Source: JASTVH01 sp042862465
GTDB taxonomy: Bacteria > Pseudomonadota > Gammaproteobacteria > Pseudomonadales > Oleiphilaceae
DNA: 64,000 bases
Direction of reading: 5' to 3'
Assembly (NCBI GenBank): GCA_042862465.1
Contig: JASTVH010000001.1
Coordinates: forward strand, 1-64,000
Shown here: piece after piece, positions 24,504 through 32,339 of the stretch
Layout of the letters: every line of letters begins with the position of its first letter
Position numbering within the stretch: position 1 is the stretch's first letter
Position numbers and translations under genes: made by a program
The notes under the pieces: model-generated
What the model was told of the DNA's origin: nothing
What the model saw: the letters and a program-made list of their open reading frames with translations, nothing else
Databases searched by the model: none

Positions 24504-26528
24504 ATGCAGGAGGTACGGGATTTTCCCTTTGCCGTGGAATGCCGTGATTCGCAGTGGATTCCCATGCGGGACGGGACCCGGCTGAGTGCCCGGATCTGGC
24601 TTCCCGAAGAGGCCGAGACGGCACCGGTGCCGGCCATTCTGGAGTATATTCCCTATCGCCTGCGGGATGGCTCGGCGCTGCGTGACGCGGTGCATTTCCA
24701 CTACTTTGCCGGCCACGGCTACGCGGGTGTGCGAGTGGACATTCGGGGTAGCGGGGATTCCGAGGGGATTCTGCGTGATGAGTACCTGGAGCAGGAGTTG
24801 CAGGACGGTGAGGACATCCTGCGATGGATCGCCGAGCAACCCTGGTGCGATGGCAATGTCGGCATGATCGGGATTTCCTGGGGGGGGTTTAACGGCCTGC
24901 AGCTGGCGGGTCGCAAACCACCCGAGCTCAAGGCGGTGGTGAGCGTCTGTTCCACGGATGATCGCTATGCCGATGATGTCCATTATATGGGCGGTTGTCT
25001 GCTGGGGGATAACCTGTCCTGGGCCTCGACCATGTTCGCCTACAATTCGCTGCCCCCGGACCCGGAGGTGGTGGGCGAGCGCTGGCGGGACATGTGGCAA
25101 GAACGTCTCGAGGGCAGTGGTCTGTGGCTGCTGAACTGGCTGGAACACCCCCATCGGGACGACTTCTGGAAACACGGCTCCATTTGCGAGGACTTCTCGA
25201 CCGTCAAGGCGCCCATTCTGGCGGCCAGCGGCTGGGCCGACGGCTATTCCAACGCCGTGTTTCGCCTGGTGGAGAATCTGCCCGGACGCTGCAAGGGACT
25301 GGTAGGGCCCTGGAGCCACAAGTATCCCCATCAGGGCGAGCCCGGGCCGGCCATCGGCTTTCTGCAGGAATGCCTGCGTTGGTGGGGGTGTTGGTTAAAG
25401 GGCGAGGATACCGGGGTGGAGAAGGACCCGGCGCTGCGGGTCTGGATGCAGGACAGCGTTCCGCCGACCACCAGTTACGGCCACCGGCCCGGGCGCTGGG
25501 TGATCGAGCCTTCCTGGCCTTCCCCGCAGGTGCAGCCGTTGCGGCTGCCCCTGGCGCCCGGGCGGCTGGCGTGGAACGGCGAAAGGCGCAAGGAGGAAAG
25601 TGAGCTCACAGTGCAGTCGCCGCTGACCTGCGGCCTTTTCGCTGGCAAGTGGTGCTCCTATGCTGCCGGACCTGATCTGGCACACGATCAGCGCGAGGAG
25701 GACGGTGGTGCCCTGATCTTTGAAAGCCCTGAGCTGGAAGAGAGCCTGGAAATCCTGGGGGCGCCGGTTGTGGAGCTGGAGATTGCCGCCAATAGACCGG
25801 TGGCCATGGTGGCCGTGCGTCTGTCTGATGTGGCACCAGATGACAAAGCGACCCGTGTGACCTACGGATTGCTCAATCTTACCCATCGGGAAAGCCATGA
25901 GCATCCCGAGCCCCTGGAGCCCGGGCAGCGCTATCGGGTCAAGGTGCAAATGAACGATGTTGCCCAGCGCTTCCCGGCCGGGCACCGGCTGCGTCTGTCG
26001 CTGTCCACTTCGTATTGGCCCATGGCCTGGCCACCGCCCGAACACGTGCGGTTGAGTGTTTTCGACAAGCACAGCGCTCTGGTATTGCCCCATCGGCCAC
26101 AACGGGACGAGAGTGGCGAAGCCCCCCGCTTTGGCCCGCCAGAGGGCGCGCCCACCATCCCCCATACTCTGCTGAAACCGGCCGATCACAATTGGTATGT
26201 GCACCGCGATCTGGCCCGCGACCTGTCGATGCTGGAAGTCGTGAACGACGCGGGCACCGTCAGGCTGGAAGATTCCGGAATCGAGGTGCAGACCCGCGCC
26301 GTGGAGTGGTACAGCTCCCAGGGCGACGAGTTTGATTCCATTCGCGGCGAGACCCTCTGGGAGCGCTCTCTGCGCCGGGATGACTGGCATATTCAAACCA
26401 CCACCCGGACGATTCTGACCTCCGACGCCCAGTGGTTCTATATTCACGCGACCCTGGACGCCTACGAGGGGGAGCGCCGGGTGTTCTGCCGCACCTGGAA
26501 CCACAGGGTATCCCGGAAACGGCTTTGA
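24504..26528 (+). CDS. CocE/NonD-type S15 hydrolase
   Basis: The 674-aa protein has an alpha/beta-hydrolase domain with the nucleophile in GISWGG (Ser125), an acid near ASGWADGY and the histidine in WSHKYPHQG, followed by the C-terminal jelly-roll of X-Pro dipeptidyl-peptidase/CocE enzymes. Family members cleave esters or amides, including aminoacyl and acyl bonds. There is no signal peptide, so it is cytoplasmic. AGGAG sets ATG 24504, inside a larger open frame that reads back into the ATP-grasp gene. Confidence 0.88.
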   Translation: MQEVRDFPFAVECRDSQWIPMRDGTRLSARIWLPEEAETAPVPAILEYIPYRLRDGSALRDAVHFHYFAGHGYAGVRVDIRGSGDSEGILRDEYLEQELQDGEDILRWIAEQPWCDGNVGMIGISWGGFNGLQLAGRKPPELKAVVSVCSTDDRYADDVHYMGGCLLGDNLSWASTMFAYNSLPPDPEVVGERWRDMWQERLEGSGLWLLNWLEHPHRDDFWKHGSICEDFSTVKAPILAASGWADGYSNAVFRLVENLPGRCKGLVGPWSHKYPHQGEPGPAIGFLQECLRWWGCWLKGEDTGVEKDPALRVWMQDSVPPTTSYGHRPGRWVIEPSWPSPQVQPLRLPLAPGRLAWNGERRKEESELTVQSPLTCGLFAGKWCSYAAGPDLAHDQREEDGGALIFESPELEESLEILGAPVVELEIAANRPVAMVAVRLSDVAPDDKATRVTYGLLNLTHRESHEHPEPLEPGQRYRVKVQMNDVAQRFPAGHRLRLSLSTSYWPMAWPPPEHVRLSVFDKHSALVLPHRPQRDESGEAPRFGPPEGAPTIPHTLLKPADHNWYVHRDLARDLSMLEVVNDAGTVRLEDSGIEVQTRAVEWYSSQGDEFDSIRGETLWERSLRRDDWHIQTTTRTILTSDAQWFYIHATLDAYEGERRVFCRTWNHRVSRKRL

Positions 26529-26576
26529 GGTGCCGGGGTGTTGAAAGCGGCTCAGGCATTTCCGGGGATAACCCTC

Positions 26577-26591
26577 TACCCGAGTAGGGTA
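26577..26591. promoter_or_regulatory. Dyad TACCC-N5-GGGTA upstream of the deacylase gene
   Basis: TACCC (26577-26581), five bases, then GGGTA (26587-26591). The same dyad, with one more base per arm, occurs at 29099-29115 upstream of an exported peptidoglycan-binding protein gene. The shared 5-bp spacer suggests binding of one dimeric regulator, as yet unknown. Confidence 0.4.
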
Positions 26592-26652
26592 TAGGGAGTG
26601 GTAAAATAAAACTGCAGGACGTCATGGGCGCTTCGAAAGGGAGGAGAAAGCC

Positions 26653-27108
26653 ATGATCAGCCCCAAACTCAAGGAGTATCTCGACAGCAACGCCGTGAAG
26701 TATCAATCCCTTCCCCATGAGCCAGCCGCGGATGCGGCACGCACTGCGCATGTGGCCCATGTACCGGGACGGGAGTTCGCCAAGGCGGTGATCGTCAAGG
26801 CCAACGGCCGGCTCACCATGGCGGTTGTGCCGGCCACGGACCACGTGCATGTGAAGGAACTGAAGCAGGCTTTGGGGGCGGCAGACCTGGAACTGGCGGA
26901 CGAGGACGAGATTCGCGCCGCCTTTCCGGATTGTGAGGTGGGTGCCATGCCGCCTTTCGGCAATCTCTACGGGATGGAGGTCTTCGTCAATGAGCACCTG
27001 CGGGAGGACGACAGCATCGTCTTCAACGCCGGCAGCCACGACGAGGCACTGCGCATGAGTTACCAGGACTTTGATCGGCTGGTGCATCCCCAGGTCTTGC
27101 ACTTTTAA
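26653..27108 (+). CDS. YbaK/EbsC-type aminoacyl-tRNA deacylase domain protein
   Basis: The 151-aa protein matches the YbaK/prolyl-tRNA editing fold: AKAVIVKANGRLTMAVVPATDHV in the core strand and the GAMPPFGNLYGMEVFVNEHL segment. These free-standing editing proteins hydrolyse mischarged tRNAs, often Cys-tRNA(Pro) or Ala-tRNA(Pro). GGGAGGAG 8 nt upstream supports the start. It is followed by a strong terminator, so it is a single-gene unit. Exact tRNA specificity cannot be told. Confidence 0.88.
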   Translation: MISPKLKEYLDSNAVKYQSLPHEPAADAARTAHVAHVPGREFAKAVIVKANGRLTMAVVPATDHVHVKELKQALGAADLELADEDEIRAAFPDCEVGAMPPFGNLYGMEVFVNEHLREDDSIVFNAGSHDEALRMSYQDFDRLVHPQVLHF

Positions 27109-27162
27109 CGGCCGATGCGGTCAACCTCGTACACGAGGATCTTGCCTGATGAGGCAATCCAA

Positions 27163-27189
27163 CCGGTGATCTTCGGATCGCCGGTTTTT
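27163..27189 (+). terminator. Intrinsic terminator after the deacylase gene
   Basis: CCGGTGATC-TTCG-GATCGCCGG (one G-U pair, UUCG tetraloop) is followed by TTTTT, a strong intrinsic terminator. It lies 55 bp after the stop codon. Confidence 0.9.
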
Positions 27190-27235
27190 CGTTGCTAGAA
27201 AGAAAGGGCAGATGGGGAAGGAGATACCGCGGGTG

Positions 27236-27267
27236 GAAAAAAACAGCCAGGCCGTAAAGCCTGGCTG
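27236..27267 (-). terminator. Intrinsic terminator for the EF-hand gene (minus strand)
   Basis: On the minus strand CAGCCAGGC-N6-GCCTGGCTG is followed by a run of T (the A-run 27236-27243 on the plus strand). It serves the EF-hand gene 27283-27618. Confidence 0.9.
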
Positions 27268-27282
27268 CACCGATGTCCGGAG

Positions 27283-27618
27283 TTACCAGCTGCCTTCGTC
27301 CTGGCTCTGGTCTTGCTGGTTTTGCTGATTCTGTTCGTACTCTTCCTTGCTGATACGACCATCCTGATTGGCATCCTGCTCCTGGAGCATTTGCTGCGGG
27401 TCCTGGCCTGCAGCAGTGGAGCCATAACGGTTCAGTTCGTCCTGGCTGACATAACCATCCTTGTTGGCATCCAGTTCGTCGAACTCGGCCTGCTTCTGAG
27501 TACCTTGCTGGGTCATGGACTGGTCTTCGCTCTGGCTACTGGTATCACCGGCAGCGAATGCGCCACCTGCCAGCCCCAGGGTCAAAAGACTTGCCATAGT
27601 GATTGAAGTGACCTTCAT
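27283..27618 (-). CDS. Exported EF-hand calcium-binding protein
   Basis: The 111-aa product has a signal peptide (GLAGGAFA-AGDT) and two canonical EF-hand loops, DANKDGYVSQDE and DANQDGRISKEE, followed by a Gln/Asn-rich tail. It should bind two calcium ions in the periplasm; such proteins are frequent in marine gammaproteobacteria with no fixed role. I start it at ATG 27618, preceded by AGGAGAAG; an upstream in-frame start at 27666 would precede the signal peptide. Confidence 0.88.
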   Translation of the reverse strand: MKVTSITMASLLTLGLAGGAFAAGDTSSQSEDQSMTQQGTQKQAEFDELDANKDGYVSQDELNRYGSTAAGQDPQQMLQEQDANQDGRISKEEYEQNQQNQQDQSQDEGSW

Positions 27619-28002
27619 CGTGCTTCTCCTTACGTTTGCTCGTGAGTCTTCCTTTTCGACCACCACTAAAGGTCTATAGCCGTTCCGGGTTTGTTTGCGT
27701 TGCCGGTAACTGACTATTCTTTGAGCATAGGGTCGTCATCCTGATCTTGACCAGTGACCGTTTTTTCATTTTCTATTTATGTGCCTCCAAAGTGGTGCAT
27801 ATTCCCGCCAGACCAGCCTCGCAACCGGGTTTACTGCTTATGAGAACTGTTGAGCATTTTGGGGCCCGTGAGCTTGTTAGACTTTCAACCCCGTCGTCTA
27901 TCCCGCGTGGAGGAGGACGGAAAGCGCTTTCAGACACAGCCAGCCCTTGGCATGAGGTAGCGCATTTCTTAGAAAAATTAAAGACTTAGGGAAGGTAAAA
28001 CG
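27619..28002. other. Gap between divergent genes (384 bp)
   Basis: The gap separates the EF-hand gene from the chalcone-isomerase-fold gene on opposite strands and must hold both promoters. A+T content rises near 27740-27780 and again just before 28003, where GGGAAGG precedes the ATG. I find no clear gene. The open frame 27747-27989 has neither a good ribosome-binding site nor recognisable sequence. Confidence 0.5.
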
Positions 28003-28572
28003 ATGAAAAAACTGGTTACATCTCTGGTTCTTTCTCTCTCAATGATCACTGGTGCACAGGCGGCCAAGGTCTCCGGCGTGGAAATCCCCGATATGCTCAA
28101 GGCTGACAGCACCGAGCTGAAGCTCAACGGTGCCGGCGTTCGGGACAAGTGGTTCATCGACATCTACGTGGGTGGCCTGTACCTGCCGAAGGCGTCCCAG
28201 GATGCCAAATCCATCATCTCCGCCCAGGAGCCGCAGGCTATCAAGCTGCACATGGTGTCCGGCCTGATCGACAGCGAGAAGATGACCAACGCCACAATCG
28301 AAGGTTTCGAGAAGTCCACTGGCGGCAACATGGCGCCGATTCAGAAGCAGATTGATGCTTTCATCAATGTCTTCAAGGAAGAAATGAACGAGGGCGACGT
28401 TTACGACATCGTCTACGTTCCGGAGAAGGGCGTTGAGGTCTATAAGAACGGCGAGCTGAAGGACACCATCGACGGTGGCATGGAATTCAAGAAGGCCCTG
28501 TTCGGTATCTGGCTGTCTGACGAGCCGGCCCACGAAGGCCTGAAAGAGTCCATGCTGGGTCTGGAAGACTGA
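28003..28572 (+). CDS. Exported chalcone-isomerase-fold protein
   Basis: The 189-aa protein has a signal peptide (MITGAQA-AKVSG) and the bacterial chalcone isomerase-like pattern: KLNGAGVRDKWFIDIYVGGLYLP near residue 40, and FGIWLSDEP near the C-terminus. Bacterial members lack the plant catalytic set and probably bind a ligand rather than isomerise flavonoids. It is flanked by a bidirectional terminator, and its neighbour on the other side is convergent. Confidence 0.88.
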   Translation: MKKLVTSLVLSLSMITGAQAAKVSGVEIPDMLKADSTELKLNGAGVRDKWFIDIYVGGLYLPKASQDAKSIISAQEPQAIKLHMVSGLIDSEKMTNATIEGFEKSTGGNMAPIQKQIDAFINVFKEEMNEGDVYDIVYVPEKGVEVYKNGELKDTIDGGMEFKKALFGIWLSDEPAHEGLKESMLGLED

Positions 28573-28589
28573 TTCCGGAACCCGGGCAT

Positions 28590-28619
28590 AAAAAAAGCCG
28601 GCATCAGCCGGCTTTTTTT
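28590..28619. terminator. Bidirectional intrinsic terminator
   Basis: A perfect 13-bp stem AAAAAAAGCCGGC / GCCGGCTTTTTTT with loop ATCA gives a T-run on both strands. It lies between the convergent genes 28003-28572 and 28639-29073 and can end both. Confidence 0.93.
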
Positions 28620-28638
28620 ATGGAATGAAGAAAAGCGC

Positions 28639-29073
28639 TTACCAGACAAACAGCCAGCCGCCGTCGTCCTCTTCATCCTTCTTCTCTTCTTTCTTCTGCG
28701 GTTCCGGTTTGGCAGCTTCCGGCTTGGCCTCGTTCTTCGCAGGCTTGGGCTTGGGAGCGGCCTTCTGCTGAGTCTCCGCAGCGGCGGATGCATCCCACTT
28801 CACGCCCAGGGCGTAAAGGGTATCGTCATCCAGCTCGCCGGTCGCGCTGAGGCCGGATTGCTTGCTCTGGAAGCTCTTGACGGCGGCGCGCAGTTGGCTG
28901 TCCATCTGACCATCGGCAGTGCCGATATCATAGCCTGCACCGTACAGGGCATTTTCCGCCGCCAGGACCGTGTTGTTCGGAGTTTGCTGGGCCAGTGCGG
29001 CGCCAGAGAGCACACCGGTGACAAGACCGGCGGCGATGAGACGAAACATTGAGCGATAGGACCCTGTTGCCAT
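28639..29073 (-). CDS. Exported peptidoglycan-binding-domain protein with charged tail
   Basis: The 144-aa product has a signal peptide (GAALA-QQTP) and one peptidoglycan-binding repeat with GYDIGTADGQMDSQLRAAVK, the pattern of PG_binding_1. A Lys/Pro/Glu-rich tail of about 40 residues then ends in DDGGWLFVW. AGGAGG 6 nt before ATG 29073 sets the start. The dyad TACCCC-N5-GGGGTA lies 26 bp upstream. It is likely periplasmic and bound to the cell wall; its role is unknown. Confidence 0.83.
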   Translation of the reverse strand: MATGSYRSMFRLIAAGLVTGVLSGAALAQQTPNNTVLAAENALYGAGYDIGTADGQMDSQLRAAVKSFQSKQSGLSATGELDDDTLYALGVKWDASAAAETQQKAAPKPKPAKNEAKPEAAKPEPQKKEEKKDEEDDGGWLFVW

Positions 29074-29098
29074 TCTGTCCTCCTGTTGTCATTCGCAA

Positions 29099-29115
29099 TA
29101 CCCCGGTTAGGGGTA
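29099..29115. promoter_or_regulatory. Dyad TACCCC-N5-GGGGTA
   Basis: A perfect inverted repeat sits 26 bp upstream of the peptidoglycan-binding protein gene. Next to it is CCCTTAAGGG (29123-29132), a second small palindrome. The arms and 5-bp spacer match the dyad upstream of the deacylase gene (26577-26591). Confidence 0.45.
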
Positions 29116-29218
29116 GGGCCATCCCTTAAGGGTAGTTCAAAATGACGGGTGCGGCGAATGGATGGGAGATCAAATTGTTTTCAATTGTCACCACCGCAGT
29201 CACTCATGGGCCGGCTAC

Positions 29219-29857
29219 TCAGCTGTAGTCGGTTTTTTCCCTGAATTCGCACAGGTCCTCGATGATACAGGCACCGCAGCGCGGCTTGCGGGCGGTGCAG
29301 GTGTAGCGGCCGTGGAGGATGAGCCAGTGGTGGGCATCCTTGAGGTAGGGTTTGGGTACCCAGCGCATGAGCCGGTCTTCCACTTCGCGGACATTCTTGC
29401 CCCTGGCAATGCCGGTGCGGTTGGCGACCCGGAAGATATGGGTATCCACCGCCATGGTTTCGTGGCCGAAGGCGGTGTTGAGAACAACGTTGGCGGTTTT
29501 ACGACCGACGCCGGGCAGCGCCTCCAGGTCCTTGCGGTTTTCCGGCACTTCACCGCCGTGTTGCTCCAGGATCAGGCGACAGGTCTTGAGGATGTTCTCG
29601 GCCTTGGAGTTGAACAGGCCAATGGTGCGGATATGTTCTTTCAGCCCGCCCAGTCCCAGATCGAGGATGGCCTGGGGGGTATTGGCCACTGGGAAGAGTT
29701 TGGCCGTGGCCTTGTTGACCCCCTTGTCCGTGGCCTGGGCCGACAGGATGACGGCAATCAGCAGTTCAAAGGGGGAGCTGTATTCCAGTTCCGTGGTGGG
29801 GGACGGGTTGGCCTGTTTCAGGCGTTCGAAAATCTCGGCGCGTTTCTGGCGGTTCAT
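29219..29857 (-). CDS. nth: Endonuclease III
   Basis: The 212-aa protein matches the E. coli enzyme almost residue for residue in its key parts: helix-hairpin-helix LPGVGRKTA with catalytic Lys120, Asp138 in VDTH, and the Fe-S ligands CTARKPRCGACIIEDLC at the C-terminus. It removes oxidised pyrimidines from DNA and cuts the backbone. It follows rnfE by 35 bp on the same strand, the classic rnf-nth arrangement. Confidence 0.97.
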   Translation of the reverse strand: MNRQKRAEIFERLKQANPSPTTELEYSSPFELLIAVILSAQATDKGVNKATAKLFPVANTPQAILDLGLGGLKEHIRTIGLFNSKAENILKTCRLILEQHGGEVPENRKDLEALPGVGRKTANVVLNTAFGHETMAVDTHIFRVANRTGIARGKNVREVEDRLMRWVPKPYLKDAHHWLILHGRYTCTARKPRCGACIIEDLCEFREKTDYS

Positions 29858-29891
29858 CGTAATTCCTGATACTCGACGACAGCGGTAGCCT

Positions 29892-30605
29892 TCAATTGAC
29901 GTTGCCGGTCACGCGAACGCGCTTACTGCCGGTGGCGACTGGCTCCGGGGCTTCAACCGCCCGGCGCTCCAGGCGGTCGTCAATGATGTTCTTCAGGGCG
30001 ATCAGCAGCCCCAGGCCGATAAAGGCCCCCGGCGGCAGAATGGCGAATAGGACGTTGACGTAATCGTCGAACACGGCGATTTCCCAGTGCGCGGCCTGGG
30101 GCCCGAAGATCAGTTCCATGTTGCTGAAGAGGGTGCTGCGGCCGATCACTTCACGCATGCCGCCCAACAGCAGCAGGACCACGGTGAAGCCCAGGCCCAT
30201 CATGAAACCGTCGGTCATGGCCGGCAGCACCGGATTCTTGGAGGCAAAGGCATCGGCGCGGCCGAGGATGGAGCAGTTGGTCACGATCAGGGGAATGAAA
30301 ATGCCCAGGATCTGGTAGAGCTCATAGGTGTAGGCCTGCATCAACAGCTCCGCGCAGGTCACCAGGGAGGCGATGATCATCACGAAGGCCGGCAGCCGGA
30401 CCGAATCGGGCACGAAGTTGCGGATCATGGACACGGCGACGTTGGAACCGGTCAGCACCAGCATGGTGGCCAGGCCCAGACCCAGCGCGTTGACTACCGT
30501 CCCGGTGACGGCCAGCAGTGGACACAGGCCCAGCAGCTGCACCAGCGCCGGATTGTTGATCCAGAGACCGTCCTTGATGATGTCACGGATGGACTTGGTG
30601 GCCAT
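29892..30605 (-). CDS. rnfE: Rnf complex membrane subunit E
   Basis: The 237-aa integral membrane protein has about six helices with the RnfE/NqrD segments NPALVQLLGLCPLLAVT near the N-terminus and EQL-type TNCSILGRADAFA in the middle. With RnfA it forms the membrane core carrying an Fe-S cluster between the subunits. Its ATG overlaps the rnfG stop by one base. Confidence 0.95.
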   Translation of the reverse strand: MATKSIRDIIKDGLWINNPALVQLLGLCPLLAVTGTVVNALGLGLATMLVLTGSNVAVSMIRNFVPDSVRLPAFVMIIASLVTCAELLMQAYTYELYQILGIFIPLIVTNCSILGRADAFASKNPVLPAMTDGFMMGLGFTVVLLLLGGMREVIGRSTLFSNMELIFGPQAAHWEIAVFDDYVNVLFAILPPGAFIGLGLLIALKNIIDDRLERRAVEAPEPVATGSKRVRVTGNVN

Positions 30606-31270
30606 CAGGCTGCTCCTTGACGTTTACGTTTCCGCGTTTCAGGCTGCGCCTGCTCTGAGAGTAACGCCTCGCGATGCTGCTTGAAATACCGCAGGGTACG
30701 ATAAACGGCGCGGACCACGGCGTTGGGCGTTATGGTTGCGCCGGTGAACTGATCGAAGGCACCGCCGCGTTTGGCGACTTGCCAGTTTTTGGGTTCCGGA
30801 TTGCTCAGGGAACGGCCATTGAACTCGTACACCCAGTTCGATTTCTTGATTTCCACCTGATCCCCCAGCCCCGGAGTTTCATGGTGCTCGACCACCCGAA
30901 CCCCCAGAATCGTCCCGTCGCGGTCAATCCCCACCAGCAGTCGGATCGGGCCGGAGTAGCCGTTGGGCGCCACAGCCGGCAGGATGACGCCGGTCACTTG
31001 CCCATCCTTGTAGGCCCGGTAGCCGGTGGCAGGCTCACTGAGTTGCAGCTTGTCATTGGGCGCTATGGTGAATGACGCGTCCAGCAGATCGTTGTCGCGC
31101 TGTTCCGGCGGAACCACCTCCAGCAGGGCGCTGGCCTGAGCCAGGCGCTTCTGTTCGGCGATCTTGTCGGCGGTCACGTACTGGGTGATGGCGATCAGTC
31201 CCGCGGTGAGTACCGCGAACAGCGCCAGACCGATGGCATTTTTGAGGATGGCACGTGCCAATGCGCTCAT
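30605..31270 (-). CDS. rnfG: Rnf complex flavoprotein subunit G
   Basis: The 221-aa protein has one N-terminal membrane helix and a periplasmic domain with the covalent FMN motif TGATIT (attachment Thr at about residue 181). I begin it at ATG 31270 (MSALARAILK), 8 bp after rnfD; the open frame reads further upstream into rnfD. RnfG moves electrons on the periplasmic side. Confidence 0.95.
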   Translation of the reverse strand: MSALARAILKNAIGLALFAVLTAGLIAITQYVTADKIAEQKRLAQASALLEVVPPEQRDNDLLDASFTIAPNDKLQLSEPATGYRAYKDGQVTGVILPAVAPNGYSGPIRLLVGIDRDGTILGVRVVEHHETPGLGDQVEIKKSNWVYEFNGRSLSNPEPKNWQVAKRGGAFDQFTGATITPNAVVRAVYRTLRYFKQHREALLSEQAQPETRKRKRQGAA

Positions 31271-31278
31271 GCGGGCTC

Positions 31279-32319
31279 CTACTTGCCAATGCCGCGGCGA
31301 GGGCGAACATGACCGTAGGTCCGCGGCCGGGCGTAATAGTCGATGAAAGGCGCGGCGAAGTTCATCAGCAGCACCGCAAAGGCGACCGCATCGGGGTAGC
31401 CGCCCCAGCTGCGGATCACGTAGATGAGAATGCCGATGCCGGCGCCGTAATAGAGCTTGCCCTGGTTGCTGGTGGCGGCCGAGACCGGGTCGGTGGCAAT
31501 GAAGAACGCCCCGAGCATGGTACCCCCGGCCAGCAGGTGCATCTGCACCGGTACGTACTGGTCCGGGTCCCAGCCGAAGGCCAGGCTGCATACTGCCAGG
31601 GCGCCCAGCATGGCCACCGGAATATGCCAGGTGATGATCCGCAGCTTGATCAGCAGCAGGCCGCCGGCGAGGAAGGCCAGATTGACCCACTCCCAGCCGT
31701 AGGCCACCCACTGTCCGAAGGCGGGGTGCTGGAGCACCTGCTGGGCGGTTTCGGCGCTGATGTGGTGCTTGTAGACATCCAGCGGTGTGGCCTGGGTCCA
31801 GGCGTCCGGCGCCGTAATGCCGCCGGCGAAGATCTGCTGCAGGGTGTCCAGCAGTCCGGGATGTTGGCTCCAGGCCAGTCCGGGTTCGACCCAATTGGTG
31901 GTCATGGCCACCGGGAATGACACCAGCACCAGGGCATAGCCCACCATGGCGGGGTTGAAGGGGTTGGAGCCCAGCCCGCCATACAGCTGCTTGGCGAACA
32001 CGATGGCCACCACCACCGCCACCAGCGATATCCACCAGGGCAGCAGGGGCGGCAGGGCCAGGCCCAGCAACAGCCCGGTCACCATGGCGCTGCAATCCTT
32101 GAGATAGAAACCCAGCGGCCGCCGGCGCAGCTTCAGAACCAGGGCCTCGGTGGCCACCGCCATCGCCATGCAGAAGATCACGTTGATCAGGTTGCCCCAG
32201 CCAAAAAACGCCACCTGGACCGTCAGGCCCGGCAGGGCAGCCAGCATCACCCACTGCATGACGCGTGAGGTGCGGTTGGGGCCGTGGGTGTGGGGTGACG
32301 AAAGTCTCAGGTAACTCAT
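31279..32319 (-). CDS. rnfD: Rnf complex membrane flavoprotein subunit D
   Basis: The 346-aa integral membrane protein contains the RnfD signature QLYGGLGSNPFNPAMVGYA near residue 111 and the covalent FMN threonine in TQATPL (Thr178). It couples electron flow to ion movement across the membrane. It lies 20 bp after rnfC. Confidence 0.95.
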   Translation of the reverse strand: MSYLRLSSPHTHGPNRTSRVMQWVMLAALPGLTVQVAFFGWGNLINVIFCMAMAVATEALVLKLRRRPLGFYLKDCSAMVTGLLLGLALPPLLPWWISLVAVVVAIVFAKQLYGGLGSNPFNPAMVGYALVLVSFPVAMTTNWVEPGLAWSQHPGLLDTLQQIFAGGITAPDAWTQATPLDVYKHHISAETAQQVLQHPAFGQWVAYGWEWVNLAFLAGGLLLIKLRIITWHIPVAMLGALAVCSLAFGWDPDQYVPVQMHLLAGGTMLGAFFIATDPVSAATSNQGKLYYGAGIGILIYVIRSWGGYPDAVAFAVLLMNFAAPFIDYYARPRTYGHVRPRRGIGK

Positions 32320-32339
32320 AGTGGCAGTTGCATATCCTG

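Noticed and set aside
27747..27989. An 80-codon frame in the gap before the chalcone-isomerase-fold gene
   Set aside because: No ribosome-binding site and no protein-like pattern; the gap must hold two promoters.
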